Positions 18,202 to 28,279 of a DNA stretch of 51,585 nt are shown here, piece after piece. The stretch is taken from assembly GCA_947450165.1 (NCBI GenBank), contig CANFUJ010000003.1, positions 1 to 51,585 of the forward strand. The letters are read 5' to 3'. Under the pieces are notes generated by a model. It was not told where the DNA came from and made no database searches. It saw only the letters and a program-made list of their open reading frames with translations. Source of the DNA: Chitinophagaceae bacterium. GTDB lineage: Bacteria > Bacteroidota > Bacteroidia > Chitinophagales > Chitinophagaceae. The translations under genes and the position numbers were made by a program. Every line of letters starts with the position of its first letter. The stretch's first letter is position 1.

Positions 18202-18963
18202 TTATTTTACTTGCATTGCAGTAAGCATGTTGCCATAAACAGAATTCAATTTGCTTAAGTTTACTGCTAAGTTTGAAATTTGATCTTTTACTTTTGTTGC
18301 ATCTTCTACACTAGAAGTCATTGCGCTACTTGCTTCAGCTAATTTACCATAGAAAGTATTCAATGCTTTCAAATGATTATTGCTTTCTTTTAATTCCAAT
18401 TCATAGATTGTATTTAAAGAACCTAAGTTTTTAGTTAACACTTGTACTTGCTCATGGAATCCTTTTGCACTTTCAGCTGCATTGTTAAATGAACCCATAG
18501 TAGTAGCACTTGCTGAAAATGCTGCTGACATTGATCCAATAGCATTTGTAGCTTCTTTAGTTTTTGCACCAAAATCACTTGTAGATTTTACTACATCGCT
18601 TACATCAGCGATACCTGCAACAGAAGTTCCTAATTTTTGGAAACCTTCGCTTAATTTCTTAAGATTTGCTGGAGTAATATCTGCATCTTTCATCATTTTG
18701 TCCATTGACTCTAATGCATTAGCTGATTTTGGAGCTTTATCAGAAGGTGTATGTCCAGTGTAATCAATCTCCGAAACAATATAAATTATACCATAAATAG
18801 CAAAAATTCCTGCTTCAGAATACAATCCAATTTGAAGAAATAAATCTGCTATTGGCGTGTGAAGAATTTTTTGTAACGCTCCAAAGATAACTACGGCAGC
18901 AGCTAATGATACTGCAACATCTAACCATTTACTTGTTTTCGGGTTAATTTTAACTGATGACAT
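18202..18963 (-). CDS. gldL: type IX secretion motor protein GldL
   Basis: GldL forms the inner-membrane ring that, with GldM, converts the proton gradient into rotation for type IX secretion and gliding. The 253-residue protein has two membrane helices (about 14-34 and 41-63). E50 in GLYSEAGIFAIYG corresponds to the membrane glutamate described as essential in Flavobacterium GldL. The rest is a cytoplasmic, Ala/Ser-rich helical region with heptad-like spacing. Length is close to the family norm. It follows gldK after 118 bp and precedes gldM by 68 bp. Confidence 0.95.
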   Translation of the reverse strand: MSSVKINPKTSKWLDVAVSLAAAVVIFGALQKILHTPIADLFLQIGLYSEAGIFAIYGIIYIVSEIDYTGHTPSDKAPKSANALESMDKMMKDADITPANLKKLSEGFQKLGTSVAGIADVSDVVKSTSDFGAKTKEATNAIGSMSAAFSASATTMGSFNNAAESAKGFHEQVQVLTKNLGSLNTIYELELKESNNHLKALNTFYGKLAEASSAMTSSVEDATKVKDQISNLAVNLSKLNSVYGNMLTAMQVK

Positions 18964-19081
18964 TTTTTTTGTTTTTAGATTTTATGTTTGAAAAAAAAAT
19001 TGAATCTTGTGTGTAATATAATCTCTTCTTGAATTCTATCAAGTTAAGAATGTTTTAAATTAAATTTTTTGGATAAAAATA

Positions 19082-20380
19082 TTATCTACGTCTGATTGGT
19101 TGAGTTGGTAAATCAATCACACAACGGAATCCGATATAAGATTTAGCTGTATCTTGATATTCGTAACATCTTGTACTTGTTTCCAAATAATGACCAACAT
19201 CTTTCCAGCTTCCTCCACGTGTTACTTTACGCTTCATTCTTGGAGGATCTGAATCTTTAGCATTCCAACGAATATCCGGATTCATGTCATGTTGAAAGTT
19301 ATATCCGCCTTCGTAATATAAAGATGAAGTCCATTCTGCAACATTACCAGCCATGTTATACAAACCATAATTGTTTGGCCAATATGCATCTGCTCTTACT
19401 GTGTAGAATCCTCCATCTTCAGGATAATTTCCACGACCAGGTTTGAAATTTGCAAGTAAACATCCTTTTTTGTTTCTTAAATATGGTCCACCCCAAGGAA
19501 ACTGAACTTGTGATTTTCCACCTCTTGCAGCATATTCCCATTGTGCTTCAGTAGGAAGTCTGAAATCTGATTCAGATGTTCTTTTTTTAGATTCTAAGAA
19601 TGAGTTCAAATAAATTGTACGCCATTCGCAGAATGCAGTGGCTTGTTTCCAATTTACCCCTACTACAGGATAATTTCCAAAAGCGGCATGGCAATAATAT
19701 TTTTTTGACATTGGCTCATTGTAAGAATATGCAAAATCCCTCACCCAACATAATGTATCTGGGTAAACCATGATTTCTTTTTTAATAATAAAAGCAGATC
19801 TTGGAATGGTTGCATCTTTATTTTGTGCTGCTGCTTTATAATCAAATATCTCTGATTTGAATTTGATTTTTGTAGCATCAATTTCTTTTTTACCAAAAAT
19901 TCTATTATCTGGTGTTACTATAATAGCGTCAATTTTTTCAATTGTACCTTTATCTGACCATTTAATTGTTTTTGCTTTTGGCCAATCCACATATTCATTG
20001 CCATCAGAGCCGGTTTTGATATAGCCCATCAATTTTGCTGCAATTGAATCGCGAACCCAGTTTGTAAACTGACGGTATTCATTGTTGGTTACTTCAGTAG
20101 CATCCATCCAAAAACCACTTATTGAAACAGATTTGTTTCTAGCAGTAAATGAATAGTTCATGTCCTCATCACTTGGGCCCATGTGAAAAGTCCCTGGTGG
20201 TACGTATACCATTCCAATTGGTCGAGTTGGGATCCATTTTGCTTCAGTTGATACACCATGAAGTTGACCATCATTAGGTAATGCATTACCAGAGTTGTTT
20301 TTTCCTCCGAGCATGCTACAACTGCTTGCAAAAATAGAAACAGCTACGATGGCTGTTGATAGTAAATTACGATTAGTCAT
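19082..20380 (-). CDS. gldK: type IX secretion lipoprotein GldK
   Basis: GldK is an outer-membrane lipoprotein of the type IX secretion ring. The 432-residue protein has a lipoprotein signal with the acylated cysteine at residue 21 (FASSC). The body is a formylglycine-generating-enzyme-like fold: GMVYVPPGTFHMG, GFWMDATEVTNNEYRQF, LPTEAQWEYAARGG, NMAGNVAEW, RGGSWKD and YIGFRCV. The fold is used structurally here. It is the first gene of the operon. A TACATTTG box 24 bp upstream may be its promoter. Confidence 0.96.
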   Translation of the reverse strand: MTNRNLLSTAIVAVSIFASSCSMLGGKNNSGNALPNDGQLHGVSTEAKWIPTRPIGMVYVPPGTFHMGPSDEDMNYSFTARNKSVSISGFWMDATEVTNNEYRQFTNWVRDSIAAKLMGYIKTGSDGNEYVDWPKAKTIKWSDKGTIEKIDAIIVTPDNRIFGKKEIDATKIKFKSEIFDYKAAAQNKDATIPRSAFIIKKEIMVYPDTLCWVRDFAYSYNEPMSKKYYCHAAFGNYPVVGVNWKQATAFCEWRTIYLNSFLESKKRTSESDFRLPTEAQWEYAARGGKSQVQFPWGGPYLRNKKGCLLANFKPGRGNYPEDGGFYTVRADAYWPNNYGLYNMAGNVAEWTSSLYYEGGYNFQHDMNPDIRWNAKDSDPPRMKRKVTRGGSWKDVGHYLETSTRCYEYQDTAKSYIGFRCVIDLPTQPIRRR

Positions 20381-20403
20381 TTTTTTTACTTTGTGAGTAT
20401 TGG

Positions 20404-20411
20404 CAAATGTA
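20404..20411 (-). promoter_or_regulatory. candidate -7 box (TACATTTG) for the gldKLMN operon
   Basis: On the minus strand this reads TACATTTG, an exact match to the Bacteroidota TAnnTTTG box. It would give a leader of roughly 20 nt before gldK. The only TTTG-like -33 element lies about 15 bp further upstream, shorter than usual, so the call is tentative. Confidence 0.4.
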
Positions 20412-20558
20412 ATGATAAATTTAATTCAAAATTAAATTTCAATAAGTCTTCGTGATTTTTTTTTATCCCGTAAAACAAATCGAAACCTAGAACGTGTAAA
20501 TTATATAAATATTGTAAATGAAAATGTTAAAAACTATTTAATATGGTTTTATTTAAAA

Positions 20559-22589
20559 TTATTTTTCAAAATAAACCTCTGGAGCCGAACAAGTATAATC
20601 TTTGCAAACATATACCAGTGCTGTATTTGAATATTTTTTCCCTAACAAAAGAGGATATTTTTTTTCAACAAAACTAGATTGTAAAATTCTGTTCGGTTCG
20701 TAATTTGAAAGGTGGTATTCTACACATTTTTCAATTTTTGTGCCTGTTATGGCCATTTCTTTAGCGCCGACGTACCGCCATAAAATTGACGAAGCCCAGC
20801 ACGAAAACGATTGCGGAAATTTTTCAACTTGATTCGAAATACTTGCTAACATATTCAATGATAATGTTTTCCAATCTTTTTTATTCAATAACACAGAAAG
20901 ATAGTGTAGATTTTCTACCATCACACTGTTTGCAGAGGGTAAAGCACTATCAAAAACTTCAATTTTCCTCAATACTACATCTGTTTGTACAGCACTAGTG
21001 TAATAAAATAAAAAGCCTTCCTCTGATTTAAAGTTATCCAGTACCAATGACGTATTTGTTTCTGCTTCTATGATGTATTTTTCATCCCCAGTCAACTCTT
21101 GTAATTGTATACAAGCACTAATAAAATAGGCATAATCATCCAAAAATGCAGAAAATTTGGCCGTTTCATTTTTGTAAGTATGGTAACAAATTATGCCATT
21201 TTGTGAGAATGCATTTTTTATGAAATCAAATTGTTTTATAGCGATTTTTTTATAGCCTTCGTTTTTTAAAGTGGCTGAAGCTTTTGTTATTGCCTTTAGC
21301 ATCAGTGCATTCCAACTCAAAATTATTTTATCATCTATCGCAGGATGCAGTCTTGTTTTTCTTGCGGCTAGCAATTTCTGGTTGGACTTTTCTAGTATTT
21401 CTGCCCATACTTCAGGTGTTAATCCATTTTCCTCAGCAAATATTTCGGATGACTTGCTGATGTGTAAGATATTTTTACCTTCCCAATTGCCTTCTTTCAC
21501 TACTCCATAATACTTACAAACTAATGCAGCATCATTCCCTAATAATGTTTCTATTTCCAATTGAGACCATACATAAAATTTACCCTCCTCCCCTTCACTA
21601 TCCGCATCAATTGCTGCATAAAAACCACCATTTTCGCAACCCAATTCATTCAAACAAAAATCTATCGTTTTTTCAATGGCTATTTGATACTTTTTGTCTT
21701 TGGTGATTTTAAATGCATCGCACAATACATCAATCAGTAACGCATTGTCGTAAAGCATTTTTTCAAAATGAGGTGCTAACCATTTGTCATCCGTACTGTA
21801 TCTCGCCAAACCGCCATTCAAATGATCGTAAACACCTCCATTTAATAAGGCATTTAAAGATTTTAAAGCATGATTTGTAGATTTTTCATCATTTAAAAAA
21901 TAACCGAAACCCAATAAATACGCAATTGAAAAAGTTTGCGGAAATTTAGGTGCCCTGCCGAATCCACCGTTTTCAATATCCGCATTTGCCATCAGCTTTT
22001 CTTTGATGTTTATACATGATTCTCGGGTAAATATTTCTGAAGGCTCATTTAAATTAAAAGAAGATTTATAGGGTATGCTTAATTCATTTAGATGGTTCAT
22101 CAATTGATTTACTTGGGTTTCAACCAAGCTTCTTTTGTTTTGCCAAAGATCATGAATGAAAGTCAATACCTCAATCCATGATGAACGATTGTATAGCTTT
22201 ATCGGCGGAAAATAAGTGCCTCCGTAAAATGGCTTTCCGTTTGAATTTAAAAATACATTTAAAGGCCAACCACCGGAACCAGAAATAACTTGGACAGCTT
22301 CCATGTAAATATGGTCTAAATCTGGTCGTTCTTCGCGATCAATTTTTATGTTCACATAATTTTCGTTCATGAACTTCGCTATGTTTTCATCTTCAAAACT
22401 TTCTCTTTCCATTACATGACACCAATGGCAAGCGGCATAACCAATGCTCACTAAAATCGGCTTATCCAATTCTTGCGCAAGCGATAAGGCTTTTTCACTC
22501 CAAGACATCCAATTCACTGGATTGTGGGCATGTTGAAGCAAATACGGACTTGATTCATGAATCAAATCATTGGTAAATTGATGTGCCAT
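20559..22589 (-). CDS. DUF255 thioredoxin-like protein (YyaL/SPATA20 family)
   Basis: This 676-residue protein has an N-terminal thioredoxin-like domain (about 1-165). Its CHWC motif lies in [17 protein letters not shown], and [13 protein letters not shown] and GGWPLNVFL follow, all hallmarks of the family. The rest is an alpha/alpha six-barrel of the kind found in glycoside hydrolases and epimerases ([30 protein letters not shown]). There is no signal peptide, so it should be cytoplasmic. The biochemical role of the family is not established. It is last in the minus-strand operon, 33 bp after hemD. Confidence 0.93.
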   Translation of the reverse strand: MAHQFTNDLIHESSPYLLQHAHNPVNWMSWSEKALSLAQELDKPILVSIGYAACHWCHVMERESFEDENIAKFMNENYVNIKIDREERPDLDHIYMEAVQVISGSGGWPLNVFLNSNGKPFYGGTYFPPIKLYNRSSWIEVLTFIHDLWQNKRSLVETQVNQLMNHLNELSIPYKSSFNLNEPSEIFTRESCINIKEKLMANADIENGGFGRAPKFPQTFSIAYLLGFGYFLNDEKSTNHALKSLNALLNGGVYDHLNGGLARYSTDDKWLAPHFEKMLYDNALLIDVLCDAFKITKDKKYQIAIEKTIDFCLNELGCENGGFYAAIDADSEGEEGKFYVWSQLEIETLLGNDAALVCKYYGVVKEGNWEGKNILHISKSSEIFAEENGLTPEVWAEILEKSNQKLLAARKTRLHPAIDDKIILSWNALMLKAITKASATLKNEGYKKIAIKQFDFIKNAFSQNGIICYHTYKNETAKFSAFLDDYAYFISACIQLQELTGDEKYIIEAETNTSLVLDNFKSEEGFLFYYTSAVQTDVVLRKIEVFDSALPSANSVMVENLHYLSVLLNKKDWKTLSLNMLASISNQVEKFPQSFSCWASSILWRYVGAKEMAITGTKIEKCVEYHLSNYEPNRILQSSFVEKKYPLLLGKKYSNTALVYVCKDYTCSAPEVYFEK

Positions 22590-22622
22590 AAAAATTGAAA
22601 ATGAATGATAAAAAAAGAACCC

Positions 22623-23411
22623 TTATTTCTTTTTAGGTTTGAGGTAATTTTCAAGCGCCGTAACCATGCTGGGACTTTGTGGTAAAGGTGCTTTAATATC
22701 TAAGACCAAACCTGCTTCTTCAACTGCTTTAATGGTGTTTTCTCCAAAAGCTGCAATTTTGGTTGAATTTTGTTTGTATTTGGGGAAGTTTTCTATTAAA
22801 CTTTTTATGCCTCCTGGCGTGAAGAAACAAATAACATCGTAGTTTTTTGCAATAATTTCTTTAATGTCATTGCTTACAATTTTATAAAGAACAGGTGTTG
22901 CAAATTCGCAATGATGACTTTTTAGCCAGTTGGTAATTTCGCTATCAAAAGATTCAGAACATGGATACAAAAACTTTTCATTGTCTTTGTGTTTATTTAT
23001 AACGTCAAATAAACTTTTGTTTAAACCATCAGCACCATAAAAAACCTTCCGTTTTCTATATAGAATAAATTTTTGTAAGTATAATGCCACTGATTCCGTG
23101 ATACAGAAATATTTCGTGTCTTGAGAAACAGTTACTTTCATTTCTTCACAAATACGAAAGAAATGATCAATAGCATTTCTGCTGGTAAAAATAACAGCAG
23201 AAAATAATGAGATGTCGATCTTTTGTTTTCGAAAATCTTTTGCAGGTATGCCTTCAACTTTTATAAATGGTTGAAAATCCAGTGTTAATCCATATTTCGC
23301 AGCCAAATCAAAATAAGGAGATTTAGTTCCTTCAGGTTTGGGCTGTGTTATAAGTATTTTTTTTACTGATAATTTTTCTGAAGTAACTTTTTTAGCCGTT
23401 TTTTTAATCAT
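22623..23411 (-). CDS. hemD: uroporphyrinogen-III synthase
   Basis: HemD closes and inverts ring D of hydroxymethylbilane to give uroporphyrinogen III in tetrapyrrole synthesis. The 262-residue protein has the two-lobed pattern of the family: ILITQPKPEG, then FSAVIFTSRNAIDHFF in lobe one. Lobe two has YPCSESFDSEITNWL, YDVICFFTPGGIKSL and KIAAFGENTIKAVEEAG. HemD is poorly conserved in general, so the call rests on these blocks and length. The first 15 residues are a basic extension. It follows the DUF4271 gene by 27 bp, an arrangement I associate with Bacteroidota. Confidence 0.88.
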   Translation of the reverse strand: MIKKTAKKVTSEKLSVKKILITQPKPEGTKSPYFDLAAKYGLTLDFQPFIKVEGIPAKDFRKQKIDISLFSAVIFTSRNAIDHFFRICEEMKVTVSQDTKYFCITESVALYLQKFILYRKRKVFYGADGLNKSLFDVINKHKDNEKFLYPCSESFDSEITNWLKSHHCEFATPVLYKIVSNDIKEIIAKNYDVICFFTPGGIKSLIENFPKYKQNSTKIAAFGENTIKAVEEAGLVLDIKAPLPQSPSMVTALENYLKPKKK

Positions 23412-23438
23412 ACTTATAATCTGATAAGAATGACAAAA

Positions 23439-24359
23439 TTACAAATTTTTATCAATAATATTCAAGCCTATTTTAAGTAACAATAAAACTGGAATAAATT
23501 CTACTGCTAAAATGTAAAGCAAAAAATGAAATTTTCCCAAGCTTAATTTATTTTCAAAGATGCCATAAGACCTAAAACATCTTAATAAATAAAATACGCC
23601 AACTGCCAATAATGAAATTTTATATGCAAATATCCCAATATTATGACTAGAAAATACAAGTATACAAGTTGCAGGCAGTAAGACTATTGCCAATAATTTA
23701 TTCACTAAAAAAATAAGAAATGTGTAGGAAACCGCTTCGTTTTTAAAGCCAGAAATCCAACCTGCAATTTGAATGATAAAATACTTTCCAATGTATATAA
23801 GCAATACAGCCAAACAAGAAAAAAACAACACATTTAATTGATTAAAGGCAATTACTTTTTTATAATTCAATAACGTAAAAATGTAAAAACCTGTAACCAA
23901 GACAGAAAATATGTTTAAAAATAAAGAAGGCAGTTTTGCCTGCATCAGCTGATCCGTTAACTGACTTTGTCTTAACGAAGTTTTAAAAAACACTCGAATC
24001 ATAGTGTTGAAATAATTTTTAAACACCGTATTTAAAATACCTAAAAATAAAAATAAAATCATGATAAAATAAAATACAAAGTCTTTAGAAACAGTTTGTT
24101 TTTTTATTCCTGAAAAAGAACTGATATTATTTGATGCTAATTCATTTTTTAAAGAAATAAATGCAGCATTGAATGGAGTTAATATAGAATCCCATCCAAC
24201 TTGAACACTACTGTTTTGTACTGTATCCGAAATAGGTAATAATAAAATATTTTGTGTCGATTTTTCCTTAACAAAAAGATCATCTTTTGAAGTTTGACCC
24301 ATCAAGTTGTTGATCCCTGCAAAGCAGATAAATACCAATATTAGATGCCTTATGTTCAA
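23439..24359 (-). CDS. DUF4271 membrane protein
   Basis: This 306-residue protein has a signal-like N-terminus (about 1-21), a periplasmic stretch, and then six or so membrane helices from about residue 92. Conserved parts include FKTSLRQSQLTDQ and FLVNKLLAIVLLPATCILVF, and it ends with FLLYILAVEFIPVLLLLKIG. The layout and the position next to hemD fit DUF4271, a Bacteroidota family without known function. It lies 27 bp before hemD and 46 bp after the BamA-like gene, so all four genes are probably one transcript. Confidence 0.85.
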   Translation of the reverse strand: MNIRHLILVFICFAGINNLMGQTSKDDLFVKEKSTQNILLLPISDTVQNSSVQVGWDSILTPFNAAFISLKNELASNNISSFSGIKKQTVSKDFVFYFIMILFLFLGILNTVFKNYFNTMIRVFFKTSLRQSQLTDQLMQAKLPSLFLNIFSVLVTGFYIFTLLNYKKVIAFNQLNVLFFSCLAVLLIYIGKYFIIQIAGWISGFKNEAVSYTFLIFLVNKLLAIVLLPATCILVFSSHNIGIFAYKISLLAVGVFYLLRCFRSYGIFENKLSLGKFHFLLYILAVEFIPVLLLLKIGLNIIDKNL

Positions 24360-24405
24360 TTTGTTTTTTTTGATTTTGTAAATTTAATTGGGTTTTTCTA
24401 AACTT

Positions 24406-26205
24406 CTAAAAGTAATTCACATAACCGAAATGCAATTTTGAAGACTCTCTAAAATTAAATGCTTCATTTTGCTTCAAACCGAAAGAATAACTCAAATTTA
24501 ATAACCCCGTTTTTGTTTCAAATACCATCCCTACCCCAAGCGATTTGTATTGTTCATTTTGCTTAATTTTAGAATATACCGTTTTCACAAATCCCCAATC
24601 TCCAAAAAAAGATAAATAAGCATTTAATCCCAATACTATTCGATATTCTGAAGTAAATACAGCGTAATTTTTTGCATAAATACTTTCTTCGTTAAATCCC
24701 CTTAATGTTTTGAACCCACCAATTTGAAACAACTCGTTTCTAAATAAATTGGGACTGTTCATAAAACCACCTTTAAAAGAGGTTTTCAAAACAGTAAACT
24801 TTGATAATTTAAAATAATGGGCATAAGCTGCTTTAAATTTTATTTGGTATGTTTTTAATTTCAAAGAATCGTATAGCGACGTGTAGGGATAACGGTTATC
24901 TTTTATTTCTAAAATTTTATTGTTTTTAATAATGGTTTTTGTTCCAGCTTGTGCCGTTATGTCTAGTTCCGATCCGGTTTGTGGATTCATTTTATAATTC
25001 GTGGTATTCCATTCCATGTTCAAACCGAGGTTTGTATTTTTTATATCCAAATTAATAGGAAGTGATTTTTGTAATTTTATTTTTGTAGTATCAATGGCGC
25101 CGGAAAGCAATTTATTATTTTGCCATTGTAAAAATATTTTTCCTTTTTGATTGGTTGTTTGTAAAAATTGCAAACCCAATTGTGCATTAATTTGAATAAA
25201 ATTTGAATCTTTTTTAAACAACTCAAATAAGAAATCTGTTCCTAATGAAGAGCGAAATACATAAGGTTGATTGTAGTTCAATATCAAGCGTGGAGAAGCA
25301 GGTTGTAATTGTTGCCATTTTAAAATAATGTTTTCTCCCGAAGAAAAATTGTTTTTTAAATCCAAATTAAAATCTCCGGTGAGCTGTAATTTTTTATTGT
25401 TGTTGGTTGTTGGTTGTAAGCCAATTAAAAAATTAATTTGACTAGATTTTTTTTTCTTCAAATAGAGATTTAAAATAGAACCCGTTCCCAACATCGTTAA
25501 ATCGGAAGGCTGAACAACTTTAATAAAACCCAACTCAGATAAACGTTTATCTACTTTTTGAAGTTTTAATTTATTGTAATTGCTGCCATTTTCAATTTGA
25601 AGATGTTTATTGAAAAAATATTTTTTTACATCAGTTTCGCCAAACACGCGAATGCTATCAATGGAGTATCGAATTCCTTTTTCTACAAATAATCGTGCAC
25701 TTACTTGATCATTTATAATTGAAATGCTATCCATTTCAACAACAGCAAATGGATAGCCTATGCTCATATAAAACTGTAATAATTTTTGTTGTAGCTGTTG
25801 TAATTGAGATAAATTAATTGATTTCCTTTTTTTTACCAACCGATCAAAACCAACTATTTCATTTGCCAACTGATCAATATTTGTGGTTTTAAGTTTGACT
25901 AATTGATATTTTAATCCAGTAAATAAAAAAACAATTGCTGATGAATCATTGTATTGTACACTATCAATTGAAGCGGAAGAAAAGCCTTTATTTATCAATA
26001 ATGAAGGTATAGCTTGTATGTATTTTTTTGCAACAGTTGATGATGAAAATATTGTTTGAAAATTATGATTTATTCCTGTACTGTCTATATTTTTAAAAAC
26101 CACTTTAAATGATTTATTCTCTTGAGCAATTGTTGAAAACCCAATAAAAAAAAGCCCAATAAAAAACAACGTCGTTAATTTTATGGGATTAGGTTTAAAT
26201 TGCAT
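24406..26205 (-). CDS. BamA/TamA-family outer membrane protein
   Basis: This 599-residue protein has a signal peptide (about 1-27) and POTRA-like units over about residues 30-265, for example VEKGIRYSIDSIRVFGETDVKKYFFN. A C-terminal 16-stranded-type barrel runs to the final aromatic residue (HFGYVNYF). The barrel holds the conserved RGF motif of the Omp85 superfamily, here in GGFKTLRGFNEESIYAKNY. The short POTRA region suggests a TamA-like or accessory Omp85 protein rather than the main BamA, which would be about 800 residues. It is first in the operon leading to hemD and is divergent from hemW. Confidence 0.85.
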   Translation of the reverse strand: MQFKPNPIKLTTLFFIGLFFIGFSTIAQENKSFKVVFKNIDSTGINHNFQTIFSSSTVAKKYIQAIPSLLINKGFSSASIDSVQYNDSSAIVFLFTGLKYQLVKLKTTNIDQLANEIVGFDRLVKKRKSINLSQLQQLQQKLLQFYMSIGYPFAVVEMDSISIINDQVSARLFVEKGIRYSIDSIRVFGETDVKKYFFNKHLQIENGSNYNKLKLQKVDKRLSELGFIKVVQPSDLTMLGTGSILNLYLKKKKSSQINFLIGLQPTTNNNKKLQLTGDFNLDLKNNFSSGENIILKWQQLQPASPRLILNYNQPYVFRSSLGTDFLFELFKKDSNFIQINAQLGLQFLQTTNQKGKIFLQWQNNKLLSGAIDTTKIKLQKSLPINLDIKNTNLGLNMEWNTTNYKMNPQTGSELDITAQAGTKTIIKNNKILEIKDNRYPYTSLYDSLKLKTYQIKFKAAYAHYFKLSKFTVLKTSFKGGFMNSPNLFRNELFQIGGFKTLRGFNEESIYAKNYAVFTSEYRIVLGLNAYLSFFGDWGFVKTVYSKIKQNEQYKSLGVGMVFETKTGLLNLSYSFGLKQNEAFNFRESSKLHFGYVNYF

Positions 26206-26240
26206 GCGGTTTATTTATTAATGTTGTAAAACTACAATCT

Positions 26241-27374
26241 TTGGCGGGTATTTATCTTCATATTCCATTTTGCAAACAAGCATGTACGTATTGTAATTTT
26301 CATTTTTCTACGAATTTGAGCAGAAAGTCCGAATTTTTGGATGCTTTATCAAAAGAGATTTGGCAACAAAATAATTTTATCGCTAAAGATGAGCTCATTG
26401 AAACCATTTATTTTGGAGGAGGCACGCCAAGTTTGTTGACATCAGTAGAATTGCAAAAAATCATTTCTTTACTACATGATAATTTTCTGGTTTCAAATCA
26501 TGTAGAAATCACATTAGAAGCCAATCCTGATGATATCAATCCAACTACGCTAAAAACTTGGTTATCATTGGGCATCAACCGTTTAAGTTTGGGTGTACAA
26601 TCATTTTCTGATGATGAACTGCTTTGGATGAATCGTGCGCACAATTCTAATCAATCATTGAATAGCATCGAACAAATAATAGAGGCGGGGTTTGATAATT
26701 TTTCTGTGGATTTAATTTTTGGAAGTCCATTTTTAACCAACGAAGTGCTTGAAAAAAGCATTGAAAAATTGTCAAATTTAAACGTGCCACATATTTCATG
26801 TTATGCATTAACGGTGGAAGAAAAAACAGCATTACATCATTCCATAAAAAAGAAAAAATCACCTGAAATAAAAAGTGAAAAACAAGCGGAGCAATTTTTA
26901 ATTTGTTCTGAAAAGCTAACGAAATTGGGTTACGAGCATTATGAAATCAGTAACTATGCAAAGCCAGGAAAGCGAAGTAAACACAACAGTAGCTACTGGA
27001 AAGGCAAACCATACTATGGATTTGGACCATCTGCACATGGGTTTAATGGGAAAAATATTAGAAAGTGGAATATCTCAGACAACGTTTTATACAATCAACG
27101 TGTCTTAAATAATGAAATTAGTTTTGAAGTGGAAATGCTCACTGAAACGCAACTTCTAAATGAATTTATAATGACATCCATTAGAACTATGGAAGGATTT
27201 ACAATTCAGGAAGTGAAGAATAAATATGGTGATGAGAAAGCAAAAGAATTAGAAGGGAAAATTAAAAATTTAAAGATTACAAATTATTTTCAAAACATTG
27301 ATGACAATCAAATTGTATTGTCGCCATTGGGTAAACTATATGCAGATGGAATTACTGTTGAATTATTTTTTTAA
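26241..27374 (+). CDS. hemW: radical SAM haem chaperone HemW
   Basis: HemW is a radical-SAM-fold haem chaperone often misnamed as oxygen-independent coproporphyrinogen oxidase. The 377-residue protein starts at a TTG, which gives the conserved MAGIYLHIPFCKQACTYCNF with the cluster cysteines C11, C15 and C18. The motif continues CxxxCxxCxF, as in HemW; HemN-type oxidases have CxxxCxxCxC. Other blocks are YFGGGTPS, RLSLGVQSF and GFGPSAHGF. No in-frame ATG lies close upstream. It is divergent from the BamA-like gene by 35 bp. hemD is in the opposite operon, so haem genes are clustered here. Confidence 0.93.
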   Translation: MAGIYLHIPFCKQACTYCNFHFSTNLSRKSEFLDALSKEIWQQNNFIAKDELIETIYFGGGTPSLLTSVELQKIISLLHDNFLVSNHVEITLEANPDDINPTTLKTWLSLGINRLSLGVQSFSDDELLWMNRAHNSNQSLNSIEQIIEAGFDNFSVDLIFGSPFLTNEVLEKSIEKLSNLNVPHISCYALTVEEKTALHHSIKKKKSPEIKSEKQAEQFLICSEKLTKLGYEHYEISNYAKPGKRSKHNSSYWKGKPYYGFGPSAHGFNGKNIRKWNISDNVLYNQRVLNNEISFEVEMLTETQLLNEFIMTSIRTMEGFTIQEVKNKYGDEKAKELEGKIKNLKITNYFQNIDDNQIVLSPLGKLYADGITVELFF

Positions 27375-27436
27375 AACGATAAAGCATTACATTTGCCTAT
27401 CATAAGTTGAATTTTATATTTTAAATCAAATCTCAG

Positions 27437-28234
27437 ATGAAAAAAATCATTTTAATGTTGTTGATGACCATTCCGGTTTTTGCAATTGCACAAAGCAACT
27501 CAAAAGATACGGTGATTCGAATAGAATTAGATCATAGTAAATATGATAAAAAAAATAAAAAAGCAAGCACAGAAAAAAACATCATCAAATTTTCTCCCCT
27601 TGGATTTTTAACTGGATCATTTCCTATTTATTATGAGCGTGTGGTAAATGATTTTTTTTCAGTACAAACAGGTTTGGGTTTTACCAGCAGAAATTACATG
27701 AGATCGATTATTCAACAAGCCTCTGAAAATAATAATATAGATTTCAGCTACCCTTGGGACCCTAGTGCAAACATTACAGACCAAACAGAAGAGTCTTATT
27801 ATTTTCAATACAGAAGCGCAACTCCTGGCTTTATGTTTAATATCCAACCAAGACTTTATTTTGAAAGTGATGCACCTGATGGCGCATACTTAGGCGTTTC
27901 ATATGACTTTTTAAGATACAATTTCAAAACAACAGGTATGAGAGACGACCCTTTTAATCCTGGAATCAAAACCCAAGTAGGTGGACCTACAAAAAAAGAG
28001 CATGAAAACATTTCAGATTTAATGGCAACATTTGGTTACCATGATGTATATGATCATTTAAGTGTTGATTATTCTATCGGTATGGGCATAAGAAATGTAA
28101 AAGGCATAAAATACTATTATGCTACTGGTTATGATATTAATTCAAATCCAATTACTCCTTTAGAAGGTTTTGCTAATTACAAGCAAACCACATTTAATTT
28201 CAACTTAGGTATAAAAGTGGGATATCATTTTTAA
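27437..28234 (+). CDS. outer membrane beta-barrel protein, function unknown
   Basis: This 265-residue protein has a clear signal peptide (MKKIILMLLMTIPVFAIAQ). The mature part is a basic Lys-rich stretch to about residue 45 and then alternating strands with aromatic girdles (FFSVQTGLGFTSRNYM, YLGVSYDFLRYNF, HLSVDYSIGMGIRN). It ends in LGIKVGYHF, with a terminal Phe as in outer-membrane barrels. It is probably a small barrel in the outer membrane. The substrate or partner is unknown. It ends in a hairpin shared with gpsA. Confidence 0.75.
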   Translation: MKKIILMLLMTIPVFAIAQSNSKDTVIRIELDHSKYDKKNKKASTEKNIIKFSPLGFLTGSFPIYYERVVNDFFSVQTGLGFTSRNYMRSIIQQASENNNIDFSYPWDPSANITDQTEESYYFQYRSATPGFMFNIQPRLYFESDAPDGAYLGVSYDFLRYNFKTTGMRDDPFNPGIKTQVGGPTKKEHENISDLMATFGYHDVYDHLSVDYSIGMGIRNVKGIKYYYATGYDINSNPITPLEGFANYKQTTFNFNLGIKVGYHF

Positions 28235-28238
28235 TATC

Positions 28239-28279
28239 ATATTGGTATAACCTAGATTCATGCTGGGTTATACCAATAT
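28239..28279. terminator. hairpin between the barrel gene and gpsA
   Basis: The 14-bp arms ATATTGGTATAACC and GGTTATACCAATAT enclose a 13-nt loop. The right arm includes the gpsA stop codon and its last codons. It can terminate both convergent transcripts, although the U tracts on either side are weak. Confidence 0.75.
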
